From Rhodamnia argentea (lineage: Eukaryota; Streptophyta; Magnoliopsida; Myrtales; Myrtaceae): a stretch of DNA of 64,000 bases. The stretch covers positions 24,372,934 through 24,436,933 of the forward strand of contig NC_063151.1 of assembly GCF_020921035.1 (NCBI RefSeq), given 5' to 3'. Position 1 is the first letter of the stretch. Each line of letters begins with the position of its first letter. The notes below the pieces were generated by a model that was not told the DNA's origin, did no database searches, and saw nothing but the letters and a program-made list of their open reading frames with translations. The translations under genes and the position numbers were made by a program. Shown piece after piece: positions 1 through 12,900 of this stretch.

Positions 1-2330
1 AGTCAATTATGTGGTCAGTGATTCTAATATTTGTGATGGGATTCATTGCCGGTGGGTTTATTCTTGGAGCTGTTCACAATCCCATTCTTCTGGTCGTAGT
101 CGTGGTCCTCTTCGCCTTGGTTGCTACGTTGTTCACTTGGAATACTTGCTGGGCAAGAAAAGCTATCACAGGGTACATTGCACGATATCCTGACAGTGAT
201 CTCAGAACCGCAAAAAATGGCCAATACGTGAAAGTCTCCGGGGTATGTATTACTCTCGCTATGCTAGAGTTCTAATTAACTTTTCATATTGGGGTGGGCA
301 CAGTTTTTCCTTAATTTGTTCTTTTTGATTTTTGTCTTGATTTACCCAAATGGTTATCTCATATCTCTGTGAATTGCAGAGTTTTCCTGCGGTTCTTTGA
401 TTTTCTGGTGATTTTTTTGTACTGTGGCATCTACCTTGATTTTTGTATAAGTGCTTCTGTAAATCATTTGTGGTTTTTTGACATGGGCATTTCCCATTTC
501 TTGTGGATAGCCCTAAGGAATCCTTGTATGCTTGTAGAAGCAAAAATTGGAGGTACCTTTATGTGCACCACATTGACAGTTTTAACCTGAACAGAAAGAA
601 AGGTTGGAAGTCAATGTGTGGGGAGGGTGGTAAAGACGGAATAACAGCATCACTGACCTAACCACTGGAGCTGGGAATGTTGAAGCACTTTTGTGTAAAG
701 ATGTGGAGTGCATTCTGATGATTGTATTTAGACAATTTAGCTGGAAACATGGTTAAATCTGAGTGTTTAAATTACTGCCTTGATGAGGGGACAAGGAAGT
801 AGACCGACAAACACAACTCTGGTTGATAATGCTGTCATGCCTGGTGTGGGCAATTAGCTCAGAATGGATATGAGATTCAAGTTGCACTTTCAGTCAGTTT
901 AGTTGTTTTTCAATGATGGTATTTAGCAATTTGCTCAACTGTGTTCAGTATTTTGTGCATTCACTATCAATTTTATTGCAGGAGTCCCATCTTTAGGGTT
1001 CTTTTTCACTTCTTCCGTTAGATGACTTTGATCTGTACTCACACCTTGTTTAACCGTGCTTAATTCATTCAGGTAATTACATGTGGTAATGTGCCTCTTC
1101 AGTCCTCTTTTCATAAAGTGCCGAGATGTGTCTATACATCTACGGCCCTGTATGAGTATAGAGGTTGGGATTCTAAAGCAGCCAATCCTACACATCGTCG
1201 TTTTACATGGGGACTTAGATCAGCAGAAGTGAGTTCCTACATGTTCCTTGTGTATTTCATCGCATCTTCATCTTATGGATCATTTTCATGATTGATTAGT
1301 TTGTTAAAAATGCGCCCATGCTTGATGTTTTTTCTTCGTAAAATGTGCATTTGTCTCAAGTCTCAAACATCTTTCTTGGCCATTTGGCTTTTTGGCTATA
1401 CATTTTACCCATTCTGCAGAGCAATGTCTAACAAGGCAAGGAGTCGATATTAGCACCATTTTGGTGGCTTTAATGATGTGGTTGAAACAGCTTGCAATGA
1501 TTCTCATATATGTCAAATTTAAAACCAAGTTTCATTCCATCGTCAATTTTTCGATTTTAATTCGACAATTTCTTTTGTCATTACAATAGTTATATGTGCC
1601 TATTTCTAGTCCCAATGGACTCGAATCTGGAACATGATGTCACCTCTCTGATGTGTGGATATTTCTGCACTTCTAATGGCACCATCTTATTTGGTTAATG
1701 TTTAGAGGCATGTCGTGGATTTCTACATCTCGGATTTCCAGTCTGGACTGAGAGCTCTAGTTAAAACTGGCTATGGTGCACGGGTTACTCCTTATGTCGA
1801 CGACTCCACTGTCATTGATGTCAATCCAGCGAACAAGGATATGTCTCGTGAATTCATCAGGTGGTTGGGAGAGAGGAATCTTTCATGTGACGATCGTATG
1901 ATGCGACTGAAAGAAGGGTAATGATATACCACGTGCATTATGGGTTTCGGTTTCGTCAGGCTATTGGTAACAGATTACAATTCATTACATACATGTCACG
2001 CGTATATTGTCATAAATCATATCCTTTTGAAGTGATACCCCTATTGACTTGGTCCTTAAGCTGATGCTATGAAGGATTTGTTGCTCATGCGCATATAATC
2101 CGCTCTGAGAATAGTTCTACTCTTGGTGCTACTGTAGGTATATTAAAGAAGGAAGTACAGTTAGTGTGATGGGTATTGTCCAGAGGAACGACAACATGGT
2201 GATGATCGTGCCTCCACCTGAGCCATTTACCACTGGATGCCAATGGGCACAATGCATATTTCCCGCAAGTCTCGATGGCATTGTTTTGAGATGCGAAGAT
2301 ACATCCAAGATCGACGTAATCCCCGTGTAA
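1..2330 (+). CDS. At1g16860-like membrane protein, copy 1 (5' end outside window)
   Basis: Last four coding exons of a gene whose start lies left of the window: 1-242 (frame starts at base 3), 1073-1228, 1706-1917 and 2138-2330, stop TAA at 2328. All junctions are GT-AG and in phase. The first piece carries two hydrophobic segments (about bases 9-70 and 80-140) followed by RYPDSDLRTAKNG. Exon 2 contains VPRCVYTST and RRFTWGLRS; exon 3 contains HVVDFYISDFQSGLRALVKT; the last exon contains GSTVSVMGIVQRND. This is the uncharacterised plant family of At1g16860/At1g78880; an old database label linking it to ubiquitin proteases has no support here. No biochemical function is known to me. Exons 2-4 equal those of the downstream copy in length (156, 212, 193 bases), with about nine changes in 80 residues of the first piece and two in exon 2. 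The coding part is undamaged, so it looks like a working gene. Confidence 0.88.
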
Positions 2331-3739
2331 CTGGCTCCTCATGAACCTGTCTTCCTGTTCTCGGGCAAATGCATGGTTCGCTTTATTAATGTGAGAAGGT
2401 AATTTCGATGTTTCATTGTGATAATATGGTGCAATGAGTTTGGTGATTTAACATGAAGAAGTGGGTTTTCTCCCTCTCTTTTTTTAACTTTTCTGTGTAT
2501 AGCTTGGAGATAATTCTTTGTTTTCATGTTTTTTATAAGGCTATGGCCTCTGTAATGGGTGGGGATTTCACGTAGGTTTCGCGCTTTGCAGACTTAGACT
2601 GTCTCCATGTTGTAAGTCAAGAAAGAGTGTTGGCATTTACTGAGTATGTCCTCTCGGGCTTCCGATTGTCAAATTAGCTGGACTGATCTCTTCTTCCCTC
2701 ATGTGCAGTGAATGTGTATATCTGCTGTTTTCAAAGGGCTACTCTCTTCCTTTTCGTTGTGTGTTGAAAAAAGTGACATCTGGTCTTAATTTTTGCACAC
2801 ACCAATGAAGTCCCACCTCCTCGGTTCTTTGCTTTTTTTTTTTGGGTCGAACTCCTCGGTTCTTTGCTTGGAAAGCTTGGTTTTTGCAATCGACCCACAT
2901 AACACCAACGCACGACAGTTATATCGTATCCTTCAACTTTGAGGGGGGCGGAAATGTCCATTTCAAAGGTCTATAATTGCCAGCCACGTAATGTCAGCAA
3001 CTAAATACGTTAGGTGGGGAGTCTTGGCTTCTAACATACCGTAATGTATGGTTAAATCTTTCTCTGCGGTGCAAATGTACACCAATATCTGATAAATTCG
3101 GCACGCCCATAATTGAGCTAAAACGAAGTTCGACCAAAAAATTTCCATCTTTTGTGAGTACGCTTCAAATTTAAAGATTGGAGTAGCCTAAAACCAAAGA
3201 ATTTATGCGAGATAATATCGGAGCCGTTCCGAGACAAACTTTATGAATAATGCTAAGCATAAAATAAGATTGAGTCTTTAAAGTAGTATGCCACGTTCGA
3301 CATATATTTAGCGCTTTATTTATCCTTTTATCGAACCGGTTTTGATGTAAGTGCCATTGGTAAAGTATGCAATTTTGCCAATGCGGAATCGAGGCCCTCC
3401 CATAGTTTGGCTGGAGTGGATCATCAAACCGGTCTTTCTTTTTTTTTTTTTTGAAAGAAAATGTCGATTATGTGTCCCGGGGCCGATTTCATCATTTTTC
3501 CCAAGAGGAATTTTCCAAGAAACCCATGGTCTTGCCACCGCGCAGGGGCAGTTACGACAATTCAACAGCACGATCAGGTCACTTTGGAGCAGAAAAGGAT
3601 CATAGAGAGAGAGAGAGAGGACATGATGAGACGGAGAAGGTGGAAGGTGTGTTTTCAGCTCCTCACTAAGAAATAATTTAGTATTCTTCCTTAAATTTTT
3701 TGTTGTCAAAAGGAAGGGGGAGAACCTGGGGGGACTTGT
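2331..3739. other. Intergenic DNA between the two tandem membrane-protein genes
   Basis: Holds the 3' UTR of copy 1 and the promoter side of copy 2. I see no gene. A short direct repeat (CTCCTCGGTTCTTTGCTT) occurs near 2817 and again near 2852, each close to a T or G-rich run. A GA microsatellite lies at about 3605-3620, and a T run at about 3440. Open frames here are short and on both strands at once, typical of noncoding low-complexity DNA. Confidence 0.6.
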
Positions 3740-5701
3740 TTGGTGGTTTTTGTCGGACAAGACAACCACCAGTTGTTGCGGCTCTCGAGATCGAGCGCGA
3801 GCAAGAGAGAGAGAGAGAGAACGGATTGGAGATGGATTGGAGATGGAGACTGTGACTGCGAGTGTGACGTCGTGGACGAGATCTCAGTCTCGCTCCGGCT
3901 TCACCCACTTCTCTTCTCTTTGATCCCCCGTCTTCCTTCTTCTTCTTCGCAGGTATGGTCCATTCGCTCTCTTGTTTTGCTTTCTTGGTCTCCTTGGATT
4001 TCGAACTCTTGAATTCCCGAGGGAAAAAAAAAAGTGCTCCTTTTTTCCAAGTTATGGCTGCTTCTAACGCCTCTGTCCATCCCCATCTTCTTCTTTTTCT
4101 TTCCTCTTCAATGGGTATGTTCAAAATGCAGATCTGGTTATGCCCCATTTGGTTGATTTTTGTTGTAGCTTCAGTTGGGTAGTGAGTCCTTTCAGAGCCA
4201 TCCCTTTTTCCAAATTCAACTTGATTCTCTTATCTTGTAGTCTGGACTCTATCTCTTGACTTTTACTTTGGCCACTTCTTTTCATTCTTCGTTTCCCCAC
4301 CTGGGCTCCTGCTTAGTTGGTGTTGCTGGAAATGGGAAAAGAAAATAGTGTAGCGAATGCGACGTGTGCTTCGGCAAAATGATTGGATCTCTTGTATAGA
4401 ACGGAGAGACGACACATTCTTGAGCATTTTCTTTTGGGGATTTTTCCTTTCCGTGTTGCTCAAAACCTCCTTCGATCCGAACGGTGCGCTTACAAGTTCA
4501 GTCTGTAATTTCACTCCAGATCTGCTTTGTTTTAACAAGTTTCTCGCTATTTTTTCTCTTTCTTTTGGGAGGTGCGGGTGGTGAAATGCTTCTGGTATTT
4601 TTTGTTCGGGAAATTCTTCTGTAGGAATCTTTTACAGGGACCGTATTCTTTGACTCTGGAATCGGAAAACACCATATTACTCTTATTGCTTGCTAAGATT
4701 TGGAAGAGAAGTAGCCAAAATGACTTTTTATTGCTGGATTTTTGCTTGTGAAGAAGTCAGTACCTTATGAAATTGGAGCCGAGGTGGTTCCATAAATATA
4801 TACTATCTAGTATCTACTATAGTTGTTTGGTTTGGCTAGTATACCATCTATCATTCCTAGATAATGGTTCCTTTTCTGTTCAGCCTTTTCGTTTTATGAA
4901 AACACTTGGCTACCCTGGAGGTGATAGTGTCAAGCACACGGCTCATTTATCCTTTCTTTCCTGGATATTGTACTTATTGCCTCTCATACTATGTTTAAGC
5001 TTGCGTTTTTGGATTTGTCCAATCGTGTGTCTAATCTAGTCATAGGTTCTTAATGCTGCTATTCCAGACTTCACTATTTCAGTAATCTTTTGTTACCCGC
5101 ATAACTGGTTTGAAATTAGGATCTAGTCATAGGTTCTTAATGCTGCTATTCCTGACTTCACTATTTCAGTAATCTTTTGTTACCCGCATAACTGGTTTGA
5201 AATTAGGATCTGGCGATAAACTTGATTTGTCATGCCTTTTGCCTTCTCCAAAAGCTTTACCAACTGATACTTTTCTATATATGTACTTTTATTATTACAG
5301 GCTTCGTACGTCGCTATACTTAGTTGCTTTGTGCTTTTTGAAGCTTTTAGGTATCATTTTCCTTATGTTTTTTACTGTCTTCCAAAATTGTATAGCCCAG
5401 ATCGGTTATTTTGTCATTAAATTGCTACTCCAGATGGAAGTTCGCAGATGTTCTTCGGCTGATGATTCTTAATTTGTTCAAATTCTCTTATCGTCAGTCA
5501 CATGTCGAGTTTGTGTTTACCTTTGACATTTTTATCCTTGGGACTGGGTATGCCTGTTATTGCTTCTACTTTTGTCTCCTGAAAGTGTACTAAACAGCAT
5601 TTTTTGTCCATTCTTATCTGCAGGAGTTTTGCTGGTACTTGAACTCCTATTGATCTGTAGTATATACTTCAGTTTCGTCGTGGGCTCTCTAGATAGACTG
5701 G
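3740..5701 (+). promoter_or_regulatory. 5' leader of copy 2 with a long leader intron
   Basis: A probable 5' UTR exon (GA repeat at about 3803-3820) ends at a strong donor, GCAG followed by GTATGG, at 3952/3953. A matching acceptor, TTATCTGCAG, ends at 5623, giving a leader intron of about 1.67 kb before the ATG at 5702. Long leader introns near the ATG are common in broadly expressed plant genes and often raise expression. The transcription start itself is not determined. Inside the intron is an 87-bp tandem duplication, annotated separately. Confidence 0.5.
5034..5207. repeat. Tandem duplication, 2 x 87 bp, in a leader intron
   Basis: Bases 5034-5120 and 5121-5207 are nearly identical direct copies, both starting ATCTAGTCATAGGTTC and ending CTGGTTTGAAATTAGG. 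I see a single clear difference (CCAGAC against CCTGAC), so the duplication is recent. It lies wholly in the leader intron of the second membrane-protein gene and touches no splice site. Confidence 0.9.
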
Positions 5702-8700
5702 ATGGGTTCTAGATTTCCATCTCATCAGCTAAGCAATGGCCTATACGTATCAGGGCGGCCAGAGCAGGCGAAGGAAAAGACTCCGACCATGAGTTCCGTT
5801 GCCATGCCCTATACAGGCGGTGACATAAAAAAATCTGGAGAACTGGGTAAAATGTTTGACATCCCTACAGATGGTTCCAAATCTAGGAAATCAGGGCCTA
5901 TTGCCGGTGCCCCTACGAGGACTGGATCTTTTGGTGGGGCTGCTTCACACTCCGGTCCTATCATGCATAATACTTCGGGTCGGGCAAGCTACACTGCATC
6001 TGGTCCTGTAACTTCTGGTCAGGCGTCTGGTTCTGCTTCAATGAAGAAGACAAATTCCGGGCCACTCAATAAACATGGAGAACCTATAAAAAAGTTTTCT
6101 GGTCCTCAATCTGGTGGAGTTACTCGCCAAAACTCTGGCCCTATCCCTCCAGTTCTTCCAACCACGGGTCTAATCACGTCAGGTCCTATTTCTTCAGGGC
6201 CACTAAATTCATCTGGGGCCCCTCGAAAAGTGTCTGGACCACTTGAATCTGTTGGGTCAATGAAGCTTCAAAGCTCTGTTGCTCATCTTCAAGCTGTTAA
6301 TACTCTTACCCAAGATAGTGAATCATCTTTCATGAGGAACCTGCCGAAGTCAATAATATGGTCGGTGATTCTAATATTCATGATGGGATTTATTGCTGGT
6401 GGTTTTATACTTGGAGCTGTTCGCAATCCCATTCTTCTAATTGTGGTCGTGGCCCTTTTTGCCTTGGTTGCCACACTGTTCACATGGAATACTTGCAGGG
6501 GACGAAAGGCTATCACAGACTATATCGCGCGTTATCCTGATAGCGATCTGAGAACTGCAAAGAACGGCCAGTTTGTGAAGGTCTCAGGGGTATGCCTCTT
6601 TCGAAGTCCTTATGGGATCTTTATTTGCATGTTCTATGCTGGAATTATGTGGATGTATTTGCCTGAAATTTCTATCCGGACATTGGTAATTGAACCTAAC
6701 CATTACAGAGTGAAACCACCACGCACTCTGATGCGCTGATGGCTGACATTCTTGGAATGTTGTGTTAAAACTTGCTATTTGGAAGGTGGTCAGAACAGTT
6801 CTTTAACAATATGGATGTGAGATACGTTTGCTCTTTTAGCTTTTAAGAGAAATGGCAATACATTTACAGTATCTACAAGGTGAAAGAAAGCAGGGAGAAG
6901 TTAGGGTACTTCAATGAGGGGTTGAGGAATGTAGAGACCTAGGCATGTCTCATGGATAATGTGGATATATACTGAGCACGAAATGACTTTGTGTGCGTGT
7001 GAGAGAGAGCGCAAATGAAGGCTTTGGTGAATTTGGCATTTCTATGAATGTGGATTTCAGTCAAGTTTGGAAGCTGTGTTCAGTAATTTGTGTGTCCATA
7101 TCATTAATGAAGCAAGTTAATTTTGGGTTCATCTCATTTGTTCTTCGTTAAGTACGGATCCCATTGATTTCACCTTATAATCATGTGTAATTCTTACAGG
7201 TGATCACATGTGGTAATGTGCCTCTTCAGTCATCTTTCCATAAAGTGCCTAGATGTGTCTATACATCTACAAGTTTGTACGAGTATAGAGGTTGGGATTC
7301 GAAAGCAGCCAATCCTAAACATCGTCGTTTTACATGGGGACTTAGATCAGCAGAAGTAAGTTGAACATCATGAATTTGTTTTTATAAGTTAATTATCATT
7401 GTATGTCTTATCATATCATTATGTTTTAGTTTCCTCCCATGTTTGATTCATTTCTTTGAATAATAATCCGCATTGGAAACCTTTTCTTTCTGAATGTATT
7501 TCTTGGCACCATCCATCATCAAAATATATAATGCATCACTTTCTGGCTTATCGTATCATCATCTCGATTGGATCTCATACCCTTGTCCGAGTTTGGTTCT
7601 TTTGAGTTTTATTACGACAATATTTGGTGCTGTAAAGCAGCATTCTCTGTCAGATTTTTAAGGCTTTTGGCGTTATTATATGCAATAATCTTCTTGCTTA
7701 ATGACAGAGACATGTTGTGGACTTCTACATCTCTGATTTCCAGTCTGGATTGAGAGCTTTGGTCAAGACTGGCTATGGTGCACGGGTTACTCCTTACGTG
7801 GATGATTCCATTATCATTGATGTTAATCCATCAAATAAGGATATGTCTCCTGAGTTCATCATGTGGTTGGGGGAGAGGAACCTCTCTAGTGATGATCGTG
7901 TGATGCGACTGAAAGAAGGGTAAAGAGCTCCTGAATATCCATCTTATGGCCTTATGTGATCTTGATCATGATCATCTTTGTAGGAGAGTGCATATATCTT
8001 TGCTTCCCTTCTCTACTAGCCATAAAGAACACGTATTCAAAATGTTTAACCGATTTCCTCACTTGTAAAATTCTGCCTTGGAATTGTTTTTCTGTATGTT
8101 TTTACTTGCTGTGCTTCAGCTATGAGCATAGTAGCAGGCCTTGTGTCTCAGGCATCCAAACATTCTAGCTTTAGAGCTGTCTGGCCAGCTTTTGACACTG
8201 AACTTTTTGTTTTTATGGCATTCGCATTTGACCGATATGTTATCTGAAAGGATAGCATTTGGTGGCAGCGAATATTTTGATAAAACTTCCTCAGAACCTG
8301 TAATGGATAATATGTATTGGAACATCAAGTGAAGAAAGCACATGCATGTTTTCATGGAACCTATAATCGCTGCTTATTGTTTTCTTATGCACCCTAGTCA
8401 TTGAATATCTAATTGAATTGCGAGATTTGTCGGGCATACTTAGGCTAAGAAACAGAATAAGATCTGTCCCTATTTTTTTTCCAAATAAACAAGCATGTCG
8501 CTGGTGCATGCAGGGATGTAAAGATGAATTTGAAGTGAAATGTGGGTAATCTATGCCAGATTTTGACCTGTATATTGTCATTTGGCGTGCTTCTTAGACT
8601 TCGTATTTAATCATCCCGGTAGTTTCAACTACCATGTGGACATGAACATATGTAATGCTCTATGCTCACCTTAGAACTGATCAGAATATGATCCTTTACA

Positions 8701-9030
8701 GAGGGTTGCCTTGTAGTTTGGTCCTTGATATTGTCCTATTCAAAGGAGTCATCACTCATGCATTTGTATGTTTTACCTGCCTGCTTAAAGAAAAGCGGCG
8801 CTTGATGACATTGAATTTGCTTTTGCTGTTGTTGCAGGTACATCAAAGAAGGCAGTACAGTCAGCGTGATGGGTATCGTCCAGAGGAATGAGAACATGCT
8901 CACGATCGTGCCTCCCCCTGAGCCATTTACCACTGGATGCCAATGGGCGCGATGTATATTTCCTGCGAGCCTTGATGGCATTGTTCTGAGATGCGAAGAC
9001 ACGTCTAAAATTGATGTAATACCTGTGTAG
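5702..9030 (+). CDS. At1g16860-like two-pass membrane protein, copy 2 (complete)
   Basis: Four coding exons: 5702-6589, 7200-7355, 7708-7919 and 8838-9030 (stop TAG), 1449 bases, 482 residues. The start MGSRFPSHQLSNGLYVSGRP matches the family N-terminus as I remember it. Residues 1-215 are hydrophilic and low in complexity with nine SGP tripeptides, probably disordered and cytosolic. Two membrane segments follow at about 220-238 and 242-262, then a folded region with CVYTST, FTWGLRS, DFQSGLRAL, GSTVSVMGIVQRN and a C-terminal RCEDTSKIDVIPV. The family is plant-specific and of unknown function; membrane location is inferred from the segments. It is a tandem partner of the gene ending at 2330. 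The gene downstream (ending at 9993, minus strand) converges on it. A long leader intron precedes the ATG. Family assignment is firm; function is open. Confidence 0.93.
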
Positions 9031-9992
9031 CACTGTGTGTGAAAACTCTGTTCCTTCTCTCGACAAATGTTTTGTTTGCTTTGTTGCCGGCGGTAGTAGC
9101 GATGTTTTATAGTTACGTGGGGCAGTCAGGTTGGGATGATTTTAGATTTGAGAAGAGTTTTTGTTCCCTCGTGTATAGCTTTAAGAAAATTCTTTCTTTT
9201 ACCATTTGTTTATATGGCTTTAGCTCTTGTAATGGGTGTTGGCTTTGATGTAGTTGGGGGAATGTTTCGGTTGTTGAGCAGATTTGTCTTTTATGTTGCC
9301 AATCAAAAGGATTGTTTATTTACTTGGCATGTTGCATTTCTTGGTTTTGGCCTCATCAGCGGGTCACATTTCAAATGTGACTTTTGATCTCCATTTGGTG
9401 CTTGCGGGCGCTGTACAGCAATTCAGTTCTCAATCACAAAACAGAAGTAAGAGATCATTCTTTTGAATAATTAAGATGGTATTAGACCATAAAATCTTAC
9501 TATCGAACTCAAAAATTTGCAATGATCCTTTCGACTTCAACACAACCTGTCAAAACCGGTATCCACCAAAGGGTGGCTGCTGAGAGAGTACGATACACAG
9601 CAGGTAAGAGCAGGGCATAGGTCAATCCTTTGATCCGATGTTAATTTACCAAGAATCAACCGATTGCCAAGAACCTCAGAACAAACTATGTATTCGAAGC
9701 AGCGAGAGTACCTAATTACTTTACTTCTCATGTCCTAATTTATACAAACATATTCAAGTACAGCAAAACTCAAACCTCAGAACAAACTATGTATTCGAAT
9801 CAGCGAGAGTACCTAATTACTTGACTTCTCATGTCCTAATTTATACAAACATATTCAAGTACAGCAAAACTCAAAGAATGATGCAATGATGATTGGCTCT
9901 GTAGCTCTGTCGTCCATCACTCGCTTCTAATCACCACTTTGGTGAACAAGGACCTGAAAAATCAAAAATTGTGTTGACATCAACCCTGTCGT
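9031..9992. other. Convergent 3' UTR interval
   Basis: Separates the TAG at 9030 (plus strand) from the stop at 9993-9995 (minus strand), so both 3' UTRs must fall here. No gene is seen. It contains a recent 101-bp tandem duplication at 9672-9873. Confidence 0.6.
9672..9873. repeat. Tandem duplication, 2 x 101 bp
   Basis: Bases 9672-9772 and 9773-9873 are direct copies starting AACCTCAGAACAAACTATG and differing at only two positions I can see (GAAGCAG/GAATCAG, CTTTACTT/CTTGACTT). It lies just past the stop of the split-barrel gene on the minus strand, probably inside or beside its 3' UTR. Confidence 0.9.
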
Positions 9993-12900
9993 CTATTTCT
10001 GCAAGTATGGCACTTTACCCTTATCGATTAGCTTCCAAAGGGCAGTCTTAGCTTCCTCCAAGGTTTCGACAGCATGCCCTTCGTCAAACGATATCCTCTG
10101 TATATTGAACTGCGAAAAAAGGACAAAATTTTTTGTTAAAGGACCACACTCCAGCGACATGCAGAGAGCAAAATCACGTCGTTACATGACGCAAGTACCT
10201 GTGCACCTTGCCGGACGCGGATATCAGTTCCCTTGCTGTCTATTGATATAAGAGCAGCATCGTCCACCTCACTTTCAGTCGACAGAAGCTTCTTTAAGGG
10301 CTTAGAAAATATTGCATTGAGTTCCTAGAGATGAAGACATACACCACATTAAAGCCCCTGCTACAACAGAGGAAAATTTTTTATCCTCTGATACAAGTAC
10401 AACGAGAATAACCTTGTCCAGGGAAATTTAGGAAGGATAAATTAGTATATCCATCTAAAACCCTACGTCAACAAATCATTATCATCTTCTGATTCTTATA
10501 AAAAACACATATAAGTTCTACGACAGCGACAATGATGGTGATGATAAATTGCATCAATTAAATACATGGAAAAGATGCTTCCCATATCTTGCAACAACCT
10601 AATATCAGAAAGTAAAGTCAAATGGTTCAACCTTTAAATTTTGCTCGCCTCCATCAACTGCAATTTTATCAGGTTGTAAGGACTCGTACTCCTTGACATC
10701 AACCCAAGCAACAGTGCCAAAGCCTCCAATAAAGTATATATCACTGATGGCAACAAATAAAGTTAGTTCCCACACTCAGACACATAATAATGATAAGAAG
10801 AGTAGGTCACAAAAGGAACAGGAAAACGAATTGACATTTAATCCAATGGTAAAGGTGTGTCAGAATTATTTCCCTTTCAGATTGTCCAAATGCATGTTAA
10901 AACAAATCATTACAATGCGAGTGCTATATTTCACACATCAAAGATAGGATATATTATTAGAATGAGGATTATAAGACCAAAACTATGTAATTTGATAGTC
11001 AGAGTAGAACCAATAAATAAGCAACCAAAGAGTTATTTGAAATGAGATCGTAAATCTAAATAAATCTGAGCACCAATAGGATCTCTCCAGTCACAAGTAG
11101 AGCTTGCTCCAACATGACATGGGATTGCTATGACCAATTACCATATCACACACATGAACTCATTCTTTAGATCATGAGAGATTAACTTATTTTGTAATCG
11201 ACATCATCCTTTTACATGCAGGAGCAGGCCAATGGTTCCTGCTTGGATCAAAACTTAGCTCTCTGTGAAGATCTGAAAGCCCCTTTGAAATGGATGGCCG
11301 TGAGCAAACCACAAAGAAAAAAAATAGGAAATGGATAACTTGCTTTTGCAAAGATTATTATCATCGAAGACGACCATCTGTGACATAATATCCATGTCTC
11401 CCCTTTAAAGATAGCATTTACATGATAAAACCAAAGAAGCACCTGATATTCTGCATTCTGAAATAGTAGAAATTCCCCCACTGCTGGGAAGGCCCTTGCT
11501 GATGTTTAGCAACGTATTGCTTATGCGCCCATTCCTAGCAGCACACAAGCTCATAAACAAAATAACTAAACCAAAATAGGAATATCATACAGAGAAATTA
11601 GTATCGGTAGGGGGACCCACTTTCTTCCCATATATTTTATGCAAATGCTATTTGTAAACAGATGCAAGGGACCGGAAGCAAAAAGCTGCCGAATTAAAAC
11701 CACAATATAAGACGAGAAGGAAAGTAAAGTCACGAGTCACGTATTTCATATTTGTGGCATTTCTAACTCCCAATAGTTCAATGGGACAAATTGTTGAAAT
11801 CCATAAGACAACACTCTCGAACAAAGCCTTGCATTTGTCAAGCCAAAAATGGTCACCTGCTGGACTTCCGGAAGGGGATAAACATCACCAAAAATGGTCA
11901 CCCTCGCATTTGACAAGCTACTCCATCCAGGTATCTGAGGGGACAAAAGGACAGCCAATTAATTAAATCCATAAAAATAAGAAAAAAATAATCAGACCAT
12001 CAAGATAAGAACCTTACTTGCACAACTAGGGTGCATCTTGGGTCAGCCAATAAGTTCCTTGTGTGGATTGCCAAGGGTGAAAATGAAAATATAGGGTCTA
12101 CAATATCAAACAACGCAATATCTATTACAACAAATGATAGGGAAAAGACAATAATAAAAATCATAACTGAGACAAAATATTCAAGTCAACCATGTTAAGC
12201 CCAAGTTACCAGGGAAATGTCAATGTTGCAAACGAAGTTTTCAAAATTAATAAAAGCAGTCTAAATTAATGAATAGACCAAATGCACATTACACTTCAAA
12301 CTCATGTACCAAAAGTCATTGAACTGGACCTTATCATTGAAACAAGAGCCTGGTCACCACCTGGTACTAACAATCAATCATAGTGTTAAGACTCTTGAGT
12401 GAGGTGCACAATTCAGAGAGTTCGCCACATATCACTTGCATTTCAAACATCGCCTATGTCTCCAACTGAAACTAGGAATACTAGGGACTTACGGCCCATG
12501 GAATCAGGTGCAAAATCCACCAGTGAACCAAATGGGTATCCTTCCCGTCGATGATGCATCCGAGACATTACAGTGCACAAATGAGCAAATCTGGCCTGTA
12601 ATCATGTGTCAGCTTTAGCATAGAAGAATCTACACAATAACACAAATGGGAGGGAAACAAAGGCCAAAAGACAGGTTCTTCCACTGAAATGTGCTCATTG
12701 AAGACTGAAAGAAATCTTCGACCCCAAAAAAAAAAAAAAAAAAACTGAAAGAAATGAGCAATGGACGATGAGTGAAGCCAAAGAATCAGAACTTACCTGC
12801 TCCATCAGATTGCGAACTGCCAACGCTGGCCGAGGTAAACCATGAGCCGAGGTTGCACTTTGGACCCCACCAGATATTGGTGTCCTGAAAAGCCCAGCTC

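Noticed and set aside
3320-4148. Minus-strand frames of about 150 codons
   Set aside because: Ser/Lys-rich translations of GA and T/A tracts that overlap the leader of the plus-strand gene; no domain.
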